Under the pieces are notes generated by a model. The model made no database searches and was not told the origin of the DNA. It saw only the letters and a program-made list of their open reading frames with translations. The position numbers were made by a program, and so were the translations under genes. A DNA stretch of 45,069 nt from a virus. How positions within the stretch are numbered: the stretch's first letter is position 1; each line of letters starts with the position of its first letter. Location: positions 1 to 45,069 of the IMG/VR virus record IMGVR_UViG_3300045995_000467. One strand, written 5' to 3'. Shown one piece after another: positions 1-7,582 of this stretch.

Positions 1-813
1 AAAGGGTCGTTAGCAAGGCGAATAAAAGCTATAAAACTGGTTGAGTCTGATTTTATGGGCAACTTGTTAGTATTGGACAATCATTTAATGATTGATAGCA
101 CAGTAGATATGTCGATGCTAAAAATTGAAATAGACAAATATAACCCTATCCTGGTTATATTTGACACATTCGGTTCGTTGGTTGGCAATACCGATGAAAA
201 TAGCGCGTCGGATGTCGGTAGGGCGTTACGGTTAGTGAAGGAAACGTGCCGTAATGGCACAACAAGCTCAATGATAGTGCATCATTATGGTAAAGACGGC
301 AGTAAGGGTATGCGCGGGTCAATAGCTTTTAAAGCCAACACCGACTTTGAATTTAGTCTTGAAAGGCAAGCATCGACAATGATAACCGTCATGGAATGTG
401 TGAAGATGAAAGACGGCGAAAACTTCTACCCCATAGCTATGGAGGCTCATATAGTTGATTTAGGGCTGGTTAGGCAGGATGGTAATACATCGACAAGCCT
501 GGTGATAAAAAAATCGACTGGTGACTTTAAAAACAATTCTGGCATGTCATTTCTAACCGGGCAAATTTTAGGCGCTTTGGAATTAGCAATAGAGGAAATT
601 GGTAGTAATTTTTACCACAATTCGGATGTAGTAAAGAGCGTAACACTGGACGATTTCAGGCGTTACGCTTACCCTTTTTTCAATGTTAAGGCCAGTTCAA
701 GGCGCACAACCCTTAAACGCCACATAGATTTAATGATAAATTTCGATAAGATCATGTTTTATAATGATAATTTATGGTTATTGGATAGCGTAACAGGGTG
801 TAACAGGGTGTAA
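1..813 (+). CDS. RepA-like AAA ATPase (replicative helicase), 5' truncated by window edge
   Basis: The frame is open from base 1, so the ATG at 55 is internal. The first residues (GSLARRIKA) match the stretch that follows the GEG strand in RepA/AAA_25 hexameric helicases. ILVIFDTFGSLV is the Walker B strand with its Asp, and MIVHHYGKDGSKGMRGS is the conserved sensor region. The Walker A part is missing because it lies before the window. The last 80 residues look like a winged-helix tail. It probably unwinds DNA for phage replication. The primase fragment at the other end of the window carries exactly the N-terminal domains that usually precede this ATPase, so both are likely one gene. The stop lies inside the first iterons (tandem gtaacagggt). 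Confidence 0.85.
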   Translation, partial: KGSLARRIKAIKLVESDFMGNLLVLDNHLMIDSTVDMSMLKIEIDKYNPILVIFDTFGSLVGNTDENSASDVGRALRLVKETCRNGTTSSMIVHHYGKDGSKGMRGSIAFKANTDFEFSLERQASTMITVMECVKMKDGENFYPIAMEAHIVDLGLVRQDGNTSTSLVIKKSTGDFKNNSGMSFLTGQILGALELAIEEIGSNFYHNSDVVKSVTLDDFRRYAYPFFNVKASSRRTTLKRHIDLMINFDKIMFYNDNLWLLDSVTGCNRV

Positions 814-1064
814 CAAGGCACTCTAACGTAAAAGACGCTCTTTTTATTGCATTATGTTAAATTGTAAACTCGGTGTTTTTTAGGCTTGTTACGGTGTTTG
901 TTACGGCAATATGATTATAAGTTATTGATATTAATATAATTAATTTCAACGTAACAAAGCGTAACAAAACGTAACAAATTGCGGGTGTTTCGATGTAACG
1001 TAACGTAACACACCCCTATAGGGGTGTTACGTTTGTTACGTTACACTGTTTTTTGAATGTTACG
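787..1064. repeat. Iteron cluster, candidate replication origin
   Basis: About 14 copies of GTAAC(A/G) or its complement lie in under 280 bases. Three are spaced exactly 10 bp at 790, 800 and 810 and three exactly 10 bp at 950, 960 and 970. Others start at 888, 900, 995, 1000, 1005, 1026, 1035, 1040 and 1059, some inverted. The interval 907-949 is very AT-rich. Direct and inverted iterons at helical-turn spacing, an AT-rich stretch and a neighbouring primase/helicase gene are the usual parts of a theta-type origin. There is no gene between 814 and 1182. The origin role is inferred; the repeats are seen directly. Confidence 0.6.
1010..1027. other. 18-bp perfect palindrome within iteron region
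   Basis: acacccctataggggtgt is a perfect inverted repeat. It extends imperfectly to GTAAC on the left (1005) and GTTAC on the right (1030), so it is built from an inverted iteron pair. It could be a dimer binding site for the initiator or a cruciform at the origin. There is no U-tract, so a terminator is unlikely. Confidence 0.55.
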
Positions 1065-1109
1065 CACAAAAAGAGCCTTGATTTCTACATAAAATAAATA
1101 ATAAATAAC

Positions 1110-1158
1110 TTTACATTTAATTAAAAAAGAGTATACTATATATCAAGCCATCCGGCTT
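1110..1158 (+). promoter_or_regulatory. Sigma70-like promoter with 5'-terminal mRNA hairpin (copy 1)
   Basis: TTTACA (1110-1115), a 16-bp spacer and TATACT (1132-1137). The expected start near 1144 is followed at once by the hairpin AAGCC-ATCC-GGCTT (1145-1158), so the transcript would begin with a small stem-loop. The whole element from about 1088 is nearly identical to the reverse complement of 35797-35853, and the hairpin alone recurs at 1442-1455. It drives the small genes from 1183 on. Confidence 0.65.
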
Positions 1159-1182
1159 TTTATAATTTTTTGGAGGGTTGTC

Positions 1183-1434
1183 ATGAAAGCACTACAAGCA
1201 TTTACCCAAGAAGGTCTGAGCTATAGGCCTGTCCAGGTGATCAATGGCCACGGCACGCTATGGCGTTGTGATTACCCGGATGGCGAATACAGTCTGGCCA
1301 TGATTTATAAAAATACCATCAGAAAAGCTGATGTAATCGCTGCTGCTGCTGAACTGGAAACTTACTCAGCACGGGGATCCTGTGCTGGTAAAGATAATAA
1401 ACCGGCATGGTCCTGCGCAGAGTTTTTGGGATGA
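1183..1434 (+). CDS. Hypothetical 83-aa protein
   Basis: First gene after the promoter at 1110, with a strong ribosome site (ggaggg, 7 bases before ATG). The protein is soluble, without a membrane segment or recognised domain; it has an aromatic-rich first half (WRCDYPDGEYSLAM) and an Ala-rich helix. Position in a short early operon next to the origin suggests an accessory or takeover function, but nothing in the sequence shows which. Confidence 0.6.
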   Translation: MKALQAFTQEGLSYRPVQVINGHGTLWRCDYPDGEYSLAMIYKNTIRKADVIAAAAELETYSARGSCAGKDNKPAWSCAEFLG

Positions 1435-1441
1435 GCTTACC

Positions 1442-1455
1442 AAGCCATCCGGCTT
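1442..1455 (+). promoter_or_regulatory. Repeated 5' UTR hairpin (copy 2)
   Basis: AAGCC-ATCC-GGCTT is identical to the hairpin at 1145-1158 and is followed by a similar A/T leader and a G-rich ribosome site (ttttttgggg) before the ATG at 1489. No good promoter precedes it, so it may be a processing or mRNA-stability element, or the remnant of a duplicated leader. Confidence 0.5.
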
Positions 1456-1488
1456 TATAAATAAAATAATCTTTTTTGGGGAACTATC

Positions 1489-1947
1489 ATGAAAACAATA
1501 TTCTTAACCGAAGAAACAGAAAATGTACAAAATTTTTATATCACGACCGATGGAGACGTTTTATTCAAGACGGAAATAACTTGTCTTGACACAATAGCAA
1601 TAAAAGTTGTGGCTGATAATTTTTACCCGGGAACCATTGATGAATGGAAAAAATCTATCAAAAGCCGCGTAGAAAATAACGTAATCATACTGCCAATAGA
1701 TTTAGAAAAAACTTTATGGGCAGATGACGTTGAGCTTGAATTACCAGGTAAAACTTACTCGCTGGCCGATATGAACAACGGCGTACTGGCTACTTACGAT
1801 ACCAAAGCAGAAGCTAACGCCGCTTATAACGAAGCCGTCGAAGAAGGCTATCAATGTAACCTGCAAAATATCGACGAAACTGGCGAGACGGAAGAACAAG
1901 CACTGCAATCGGCTTATGATTTTTATGAAATTATTGAAAATAATTAA
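1489..1947 (+). CDS. Hypothetical acidic 152-aa protein
   Basis: ATG preceded by a ggggaa ribosome site. Very acidic in the C-terminal half (EAVEEGYQCN, TGETEEQAL), with a predicted helix YDTKAEANAAYNEAVEEG and no cysteine pairs, signal peptide or membrane segment. Such small acidic early proteins are often DNA mimics or inhibitors, but that is only a guess. It shares the leader hairpin with the previous gene, so the two are probably expressed together. Confidence 0.6.
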   Translation: MKTIFLTEETENVQNFYITTDGDVLFKTEITCLDTIAIKVVADNFYPGTIDEWKKSIKSRVENNVIILPIDLEKTLWADDVELELPGKTYSLADMNNGVLATYDTKAEANAAYNEAVEEGYQCNLQNIDETGETEEQALQSAYDFYEIIENN

Positions 1948-1958
1948 AGGTGGATTTT

Positions 1959-2231
1959 ATGATAAGAGAATATTTACAGCAAGCTGCGCAATTTGAGTGT
2001 AATGCCGCAGCATTCAAGGAAGATGCAGCTCATGTTATGCTTCTAAAGCCTAAAATTTACCCTGAAGGGGATAAAATAAAAAACAAACAAACATTAACGA
2101 TGGCGTTAGACCCGGCGTTTCACCAGGCTTTAAAAACGTTTGCAGCAGAGCAGGGCTTGAGCATGATAAAAGTTGTGGTTTTGGCGGTTAACAAGTTGAT
2201 AGCGGAACAATCATGCAAAGACAGCAAATAG
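1959..2231 (+). CDS. Small ribbon-helix-helix-like protein
   Basis: I take the ATG at 1959, with aaaggtgg 8 bases upstream, rather than an in-frame GTG at 1950. The second half (KQTLTMALDPAFHQALKTFA, then AEQGLSMIKVVVLAVNKLI) has the strand-helix-helix pattern of Arc/CopG-type DNA-binding proteins. This suggests a small regulator or a plasmid-type copy/partition factor beside the iterons. The N-terminal 35 residues are a separate helix. The family call is tentative. Confidence 0.6.
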   Translation: MIREYLQQAAQFECNAAAFKEDAAHVMLLKPKIYPEGDKIKNKQTLTMALDPAFHQALKTFAAEQGLSMIKVVVLAVNKLIAEQSCKDSK

Positions 2232-2341
2232 GACGCGTTTTAATGCCGCTAGCGACTTTTATTGCTTTAGCAGTGCTAGCGGTAGGATTTATGGCTATCT
2301 GCGTTAGAACACTGTTTTTTTATGGAGTAAGGAAATGTTAG
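2213..2341 (+). CDS. Tiny membrane protein (42 aa)
   Basis: Starts inside the end of the previous gene in another frame and ends in ATGTTAG, overlapping the next start. One hydrophobic segment (LATFIALAVLAVGFMAI, about residues 13-29) flanked by basic residues. The ribosome site is weak (gcggaa). Overlaps at both ends favour a real gene translated by coupling. Confidence 0.45.
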   Translation: MQRQQIGRVLMPLATFIALAVLAVGFMAICVRTLFFYGVRKC

Positions 2342-2454
2342 AATTTTTAGCCGAGGTTTTTTCCGTAGCGCTTGTCTTTGCGGTTATTTTTTTACTGTCT
2401 ATTTTGCTGGCAAATTTAATCGGATATGCCATCAATCGTAAAGAAAAAAAATAA
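2335..2454 (+). CDS. Tiny membrane protein (39 aa)
   Basis: Overlaps the preceding 42-aa gene by 7 bases and has a good ribosome site (ggagtaagga). One membrane helix (VALVFAVIFLLSILLANLI) with a basic tail RKEKK. With its neighbour it forms a pair of single-span peptides far from the lysis genes. They could be a membrane toxin, superinfection-exclusion or holin-like pair; the sequence does not decide. Confidence 0.5.
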   Translation: MLEFLAEVFSVALVFAVIFLLSILLANLIGYAINRKEKK

Positions 2455-2457
2455 TTC

Positions 2458-2484
2458 TTGCTTTTTGCGTATTATTGGTATAAT
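2458..2484 (+). promoter_or_regulatory. Extended -10 promoter before the packaging genes
   Basis: TTGCTT (2458-2463), a 15-bp spacer and a perfect TATAAT (2479-2484) with the extended TG two bases upstream. The predicted start near 2491 lies just before the ATG at 2510, so it would transcribe the GIY-YIG gene and the terminase genes. Confidence 0.5.
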
Positions 2485-2509
2485 GCATTTTTCAAACGGA
2501 CTGACTCAC

Positions 2510-2833
2510 ATGAGAAAAGATAAAGCAATAGGGTACACATATAGTCTAATTGATCCACGAGACAAATCTGTGTTTTATATTGGTAAAGGAAAGGGCGCAA
2601 GAATTGACGCGCATGAAAAAGAAGCCATAAAAGGGGTATGTTCAAACAAATGTAATAAAATCAGAGAGATATTGGATTCTTTTGGCGTTAGCGGAGATTC
2701 AATAATTAAATCCATTATTGAAGTATATCTTAATGTTTTTATACCTAATTGTTTTAATAAGTTCGACAGAACAAAAGAAAATATTAACAAACTTAATGAA
2801 GCCTTTAATAAATATGAGGTTCACATACCCTAA
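2510..2833 (+). CDS. GIY-YIG nuclease-domain protein
   Basis: The frame is open further upstream, but the promoter at 2458-2484 places the start at ATG 2510 (107 aa). YTYSLIDPRDKSVFYIGKG is the GIY-YIG core (Y-T-Y ... Y-I-G), followed by the basic helix GKGARIDAHEKEA with the expected Arg. Only one domain is present; the usual late Glu region is hard to place and the C-terminus (FNKFDRTKENINKL) does not match, so it may be truncated or divergent. It lies directly before the small terminase gene (TAATG overlap), a typical place for a homing or packaging-associated nuclease. Confidence 0.65.
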   Translation: MRKDKAIGYTYSLIDPRDKSVFYIGKGKGARIDAHEKEAIKGVCSNKCNKIREILDSFGVSGDSIIKSIIEVYLNVFIPNCFNKFDRTKENINKLNEAFNKYEVHIP

Positions 2834-3081
2834 TGGCAGCAAGAAAATCAACACTTGAGCTAAAAGATTCATGGCGAGAAAAGATACAAGCGTCTTTAAT
2901 TATAAACAGGCTTGTTGCTCATAGCTTGGGCAAAAATGAAATGACGTCAACGCAGATTAACGCGGCTAAAATTGTCCTAGCTAAAGTCCTGCCAGATTTA
3001 AGGTCAACAGAAATCAAGGCCGATGTCAATATTGTCTCACAAAAAACAATCGACGATTTTTACAACGAAATAAATGGATGA
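2833..3081 (+). CDS. terS: Terminase small subunit
   Basis: 82 aa. WREKIQASLIINRLVAHSLG followed by STQINAAKIVLAKVLPDLRS matches short small-terminase proteins in which a helical DNA-recognition part precedes the invariant (Q)I-NAA-x-I-L-x-KVLPDL motif. It should bind phage DNA and hand it to the large subunit. Overlaps the large-subunit gene by 8 bases, as expected for a coupled pair. Confidence 0.85.
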   Translation: MAARKSTLELKDSWREKIQASLIINRLVAHSLGKNEMTSTQINAAKIVLAKVLPDLRSTEIKADVNIVSQKTIDDFYNEING

Positions 3082-4453
3082 ACAAAAACCCTCTTTAAAC
3101 CCTGCACTAAAAACATTCTGGCAAATGCCCTCACATTACCGGGTTTTGTATGGGGGACGCTCTAGCAGTAAAAGCTGGGATAGCGGCGGGTTTGCGATTT
3201 TAATGGCGGTGAGTTGCTCAGTGCGTTTTTTATGCGTGAGACAATTCCAAAATAAAATAGACGAGTCAGTTTACACCTTGCTAAAAATTCAAATCCGCCG
3301 TTTCGGGCTTGATCATGATTTTGAAATAACCAATAACAAAATCCGTTGCATATCTACAGGCAGCGAATTTATATTTTACGGGCTATGGCGAAATATTGAA
3401 GAAATCAGGGGGATGGAGGGGATAACTGTCTGTTGGATAGAAGAAGGGCATTTATTATCGGCTGAACAATGGCAAATATTAGAGCCGACATTAATACGCA
3501 ATAAGGGCTATCAATTTTGGATTGTATTTAATCCAAAGTTTGCAACTGATTTTGTTTACAAACGCTTTGTCGTTAATCCACCGCCCGGATCAATGGTTAG
3601 GCTGATAAATTATACGGAGAATCCTTATTTAAACCCGGAAGCGCTGGAAGTTATTGAGCGTATGAAAACAGAGGATTATGACGAATATCGGCATGTTTAT
3701 TTGGGTGAGCCGCTGGAAGATGACGACTCGGTTATTATCAAACGCTCATGGATAATGGCATCTATTGACGCCCACATTGTATTAAACAAGCCTGCTAGCG
3801 GCCATAAACGACTCGGTTTTGACGTAGCTGATAGCGGCGCTGACAAATGTGCCACTATTTACGCGCACGGGCATGTAGTCGAATGGGGCGATATGTGGAA
3901 AGGCGCAGAAGATGAACTGTTAAAATCCTGTACGCGCGTGTATCATGCAGCTAAAGAAAGAGACGCTTCCATTACCTACGATTCGATAGGCGTTGGCGCA
4001 TCTTGCGGGGCCAAGTTTGGGGAGATAAATGTTAGCCTCAATAACCGCGTACAATACAATAAATTTAACGCTGGAGGTGCTGTTTTTAGACCGGATGCCA
4101 TTTATTCAAACGGCACAACAAACAGGGATATGTTTAGCAATATTAAAAGTCAGGCATGGTGGCTGCTTGCAGACCGATTTAGAAATACATACAATGCAAT
4201 AAATAACAAGCAAAGATTTAAAGATAGTGAGATAATCAGTATCTCTAGTGATTTGCCAAATTTGCAATTATTGATTGATGAGCTATCAACACCAAAACGT
4301 GATTATGACCAGAATGGGCGCGTAAAAGTGGAAAGCAAAAAAGACCTTTTAAAAAGAGAAATAGCAAGCCCCAACTGTGGCGATGCCTTGGTTTGCGCAT
4401 TTGCACCGGGTATTACACCGATGCGCATTAACCCCGTGATGATTCAAGGATAA
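3074..4453 (+). CDS. terL: Terminase large subunit (PBSX/Terminase_3 type)
   Basis: 459 aa, usual length. The ATPase has Walker A GGRSSSKS (residues 27-34) and Walker B ITVCWIEE (117-124); GMEGITVCWIEEGHLLSAEQW is the classic signature of this family, with coupling and arginine-rich segments around it. The RNase H-fold nuclease begins at RLGFDVADSGADKCA (Asp250) and continues through ITYDSIGVG and CGDALVCAF. It is the motor that cuts and packages DNA into the prohead through the portal encoded next. Confidence 0.95.
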   Translation: MDEQKPSLNPALKTFWQMPSHYRVLYGGRSSSKSWDSGGFAILMAVSCSVRFLCVRQFQNKIDESVYTLLKIQIRRFGLDHDFEITNNKIRCISTGSEFIFYGLWRNIEEIRGMEGITVCWIEEGHLLSAEQWQILEPTLIRNKGYQFWIVFNPKFATDFVYKRFVVNPPPGSMVRLINYTENPYLNPEALEVIERMKTEDYDEYRHVYLGEPLEDDDSVIIKRSWIMASIDAHIVLNKPASGHKRLGFDVADSGADKCATIYAHGHVVEWGDMWKGAEDELLKSCTRVYHAAKERDASITYDSIGVGASCGAKFGEINVSLNNRVQYNKFNAGGAVFRPDAIYSNGTTNRDMFSNIKSQAWWLLADRFRNTYNAINNKQRFKDSEIISISSDLPNLQLLIDELSTPKRDYDQNGRVKVESKKDLLKREIASPNCGDALVCAFAPGITPMRINPVMIQG

Positions 4454-4456
4454 AAA

Positions 4457-6670
4457 ATGTTCTGGTTTAAGAAAAAAGAAATATCTATTAAACCAGAACC
4501 AAAGCAGCCAACACGCGCGCCTATGCGTATTGCACCTACATTCGCACAGGATGAAACAAAGCCCTCACTTTACGACCTGCCATCAACACCTCCCCATGTA
4601 ATACCGTCAAAAAATAAAATGGCATGTGATGCGGCTATGGAGGCCAATTACAGCTATGCAGCGGTCAGTTCGATTTTGAGCGAAGGCCAGGGATTCTTGG
4701 GCTATCCTTATTTAGCAGAACTTACCCAACGCCCTGAATACCGGCGTATCAGTGAGATTATCGCTAAAGAAATGACCCGCAAATGGATAAAATTAACATC
4801 GGTTGGTAATGACGATATTGAAGATAAAGCCGATATTATAAAGGCCATTGAGGACGAGTTTAAGCGCCTTAAAGTACAAGAAGTTTGTTTAAAAGTGTTG
4901 GAACATGACGGTTTTTTTGGCCGTGGCCAGATTTACATCGACACCGGCGCGACGGATAACCCGACTGAACTCCTCACAGAACTAAAAGACACCAAACAAA
5001 AGATAGGCATCGGATCCATACAACGCTTAACGCCCGTGGAAGCCATGTGGACGTATCCAAACAGCTATAATTCAATGGATCCCTTAAAGCCGGATTATTT
5101 TGTACCAACGGAATGGTTTGTGATGGGTAAGCGGCTTCATGCTTCCCGGATGATATTTTGTACCAGCCGGAAAGTCCCCGACCTGTTAAAGCCAATTTAT
5201 GCGTTCGGCGGCTTGTCTTTATCGCAAATGTGCAAGCCTTATATCGATAACTGGCTACGCACCAGACAGAGCGTTAGCGATCTGGTTCATAGCTTTAGCG
5301 TGTCAGGCATCAAGACCAACATGGCCGATATTCTAAACGGCGGCGCTTCTGATGTGATGCAGGCAAGAGCACGTCTTTTTAATCAATACCGTGATAATTC
5401 CGGCATGATGATGATTGACAAAGATACGGAAGAATATTTTAACGTATCAACCCCGCTGACAACGTTAGACGCGTTGCAGGCACAAGCCCAGGAACATATG
5501 GCAAGCGTCGCAGGCATACCGTTAGCGATTCTGTTAAAAATAACGCCGTCCGGCTTAAACGCTTCTAGCGAAGGTGAGATACGGATATTTTATGATTTTA
5601 TCGAATCTGAACAGGAAGCCAACCTTCGGCCAATTCTTGAGCGTATTTTAAATATTACACAGCTCAACCTTTTTGGCGAAATCGACAAAGAAATAGGCTT
5701 TGCGTTTGAGCCTTTATGGTCGATGAATGAGATTGAGCTGGCTACTGCCCGCAAGACCGAGGCCGATACCGATGTTGAATACATTAATGCCAATGTTATT
5801 GCGCCGGAGGAAGTACGTACTAGACTGGCAAAAGAAGAAAACAGCATTTATGCAGCGTTAGATTTAAATGTTGAGATTGAGCCGCCTGAAACGGATTTAG
5901 AAGATGATAGTGAGGATAGTCCTGCAATGGATAAGGCTTTTAAAGAATCAGAGCATCCAAGAGCAAATAATGGCGAGTTCGGCACTGGCGGGTCAACTGC
6001 GCAAAAAAAAAACATAAAACATAAAACAACATTTACGGAAGAACGCTCAAGCAAAGGAGAATCAATTAAAAGTGTATTTCCATTAGCTGCCAAGCCGCAA
6101 TTGCAAAAAATAGGGGATGATTTAATAGCAGGACTTAACGGGAATTACGACATAACAATGACCGGCGTAAAATATTCAAAATCAGAGCAAGCGGTTGAAT
6201 TCGAATGTGCCGGCGAAGATGGCACTCACGCCCGCTTTCATTTTGTAAAAGACGGTGAAACACCTGTTAAAATGGAATTTGTAACATTGGTAGCTGGCGA
6301 ACAAAAGACAGGTATTGCTAAAAAAATGCTTTTCAATATGCTGAAAGTTGCAGCGTTGAATAACATAAAAATTATTGATACCCATGCCAACATGAGCGTT
6401 GGCGGCTATGTTTGGGCAAGAGCCGGATTTGTTCCGTATCAAGAATCTTGGGACGATTTGAGAGCCAGGATTATAAAAAATAACCCGGACATAATTGATA
6501 AAAATACGTTAGATTTATTGAATAACCCAAACCCGAAATCTATAACGGACTTAGCCGATAGCGCTGACGGGAAAAAATTATTGATGAATACTTCTTGGTA
6601 TGGAACATTCGATTGCAGCGATGCTGAAAGCCTGGAAAATGCAGCTAAGTATATAAAAAACATGAAATAA
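4457..6670 (+). CDS. Portal protein (DUF1073 family) with GNAT-like C-terminal extension
   Basis: 737 aa, about 250 longer than a plain DUF1073 portal. Residues about 60-470 are the portal: EYRRISEIIAKEMTRKW, YGGLSL-like AFGGLSLSQM, HSFSVSGIKTNM and GIPLAILLKITPSGLNASSEG are typical. A linker at about 490-515 (KESEHPRANNGEFGTGG) is of the HPR-x-NG-x-FG-x-GG type that often joins phage head proteins to extra enzymatic domains. The tail, residues about 530-737, has a GNAT-like pattern: LVAGEQKTGIAKKML (acetyl-CoA loop-like) and GGYVWARAGFVP. A cargo or effector domain injected with, or displayed on, the capsid is possible; activity is unproven. Confidence 0.85.
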   Translation: MFWFKKKEISIKPEPKQPTRAPMRIAPTFAQDETKPSLYDLPSTPPHVIPSKNKMACDAAMEANYSYAAVSSILSEGQGFLGYPYLAELTQRPEYRRISEIIAKEMTRKWIKLTSVGNDDIEDKADIIKAIEDEFKRLKVQEVCLKVLEHDGFFGRGQIYIDTGATDNPTELLTELKDTKQKIGIGSIQRLTPVEAMWTYPNSYNSMDPLKPDYFVPTEWFVMGKRLHASRMIFCTSRKVPDLLKPIYAFGGLSLSQMCKPYIDNWLRTRQSVSDLVHSFSVSGIKTNMADILNGGASDVMQARARLFNQYRDNSGMMMIDKDTEEYFNVSTPLTTLDALQAQAQEHMASVAGIPLAILLKITPSGLNASSEGEIRIFYDFIESEQEANLRPILERILNITQLNLFGEIDKEIGFAFEPLWSMNEIELATARKTEADTDVEYINANVIAPEEVRTRLAKEENSIYAALDLNVEIEPPETDLEDDSEDSPAMDKAFKESEHPRANNGEFGTGGSTAQKKNIKHKTTFTEERSSKGESIKSVFPLAAKPQLQKIGDDLIAGLNGNYDITMTGVKYSKSEQAVEFECAGEDGTHARFHFVKDGETPVKMEFVTLVAGEQKTGIAKKMLFNMLKVAALNNIKIIDTHANMSVGGYVWARAGFVPYQESWDDLRARIIKNNPDIIDKNTLDLLNNPNPKSITDLADSADGKKLLMNTSWYGTFDCSDAESLENAAKYIKNMK

Positions 6671-6704
6671 ATGCTATAATAGTAGTCATTTAGGAGATAA
6701 AAAA

Positions 6705-6890
6705 ATGTCAATAAAAAAACCCGTTGTCGTTTACGCAGCACGAAAATACGACCCAATAAAAGAGGGCGCGATTGATGGTATGCTTGAGTTCATGGAAAAC
6801 GACGCCGATTTTATCAGAGAACCCTATTCCGGCAAATCCGCTAAAGAAATAATGGCCGACTTATATGCTCATGCAGAGACATGGGCATAA
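6705..6890 (+). CDS. Hypothetical 61-aa protein after the portal
   Basis: Good ribosome site (aggag) and a TATAAT at 6675-6680 just upstream, though no convincing -35. The small charged protein has no known domain (YDPIKEGAIDGMLEFMEND, GKSAKEIMADLYAH). Its own possible promoter and its position directly after the GNAT-like extension leave open a partner or immunity role; nothing proves this. Confidence 0.55.
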   Translation: MSIKKPVVVYAARKYDPIKEGAIDGMLEFMENDADFIREPYSGKSAKEIMADLYAHAETWA

Positions 6891-6922
6891 AATAAAATTA
6901 ACTTATAAAATCAGGATTAGCT

Positions 6923-7582
6923 ATGTCAAGTCCACAATATCCAACAAGTCAACCGGTTAACGGAGTGGTTCCGGGCGTAGTAATAATGACGCTTGACGGC
7001 AACGGAGTAGCTCAACCGGCCGGAGGCGGCGGTTCCGGTACATCAGACACCACCGAAACCACACAACTGCTGGTAAAAACCGCCGTCCAGGATTTAGACA
7101 CAGCAATGGGCACAGTGACAGCCAGTCCTACGGCCAATACTTTGTTAGACAGGGTTAAAGCGTTACTAACCGGCACTATCCTTGCCGCTGGATCGGCAAT
7201 TATCGGCAAAGTGAGCATTGACCAAGTTACCTCCGGCGCTAATATAGTCGTGTCCACAACACAGTCATCCACTAATGTATCTGTATCGGCGTATGCCACA
7301 AACTTGGTTATTTCTGCGACATCAAAAAGATTATTCGGGATGAGTGGGTACAATTCAAATGTGGCGGGGCAATTTATACAATTGCACGACGCTTCGACAT
7401 TACCCGCAGATACAGTCGTACCAGTCGTTATATTTTTTGTCCCTGGATTATCTAATTTCAGTATTGATTTTGGGGTACGCGGCAGGAATTTCACCACCGG
7501 CATTGTCGTTTGCAATTCCAGTACTGGTCCAACCAAGACCATTGGCGCGGCCGATTGTTTCTTTGATGCACAGGTACTGTGA
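6923..7582 (+). CDS. Putative virion protein, beta-rich
   Basis: 219 aa, no recognised catalytic motif. N-terminus VVPGVVIMTLDGNGVAQPAG and the Gly/Ser linker GGGGSG followed by a helical segment (TTQLLVKTAVQDLDTAMGTV) and Thr/Val/Ser-rich strands are typical of phage head-associated or decoration proteins. Translationally coupled to the propeller gene (TGATG). Confidence 0.55.
   Translation: MSSPQYPTSQPVNGVVPGVVIMTLDGNGVAQPAGGGGSGTSDTTETTQLLVKTAVQDLDTAMGTVTASPTANTLLDRVKALLTGTILAAGSAIIGKVSIDQVTSGANIVVSTTQSSTNVSVSAYATNLVISATSKRLFGMSGYNSNVAGQFIQLHDASTLPADTVVPVVIFFVPGLSNFSIDFGVRGRNFTTGIVVCNSSTGPTKTIGAADCFFDAQVL

Noticed and set aside
1-1182. Integrase or plasmid Rep protein at the window start
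   Set aside because: The partial protein has Walker B and RepA-type AAA motifs; no tyrosine or serine recombinase motif was seen there or elsewhere.
2426-2509. Longer start for the GIY-YIG protein
   Set aside because: It would overlap a membrane peptide gene and the extended -10 promoter; the domain begins after ATG 2510.
7012-7542. Long open frame opposite the virion protein gene at 6923-7582
   Set aside because: Antisense shadow: no ribosome site, composition mirrors the Gly/Thr/Val codons of the real gene.
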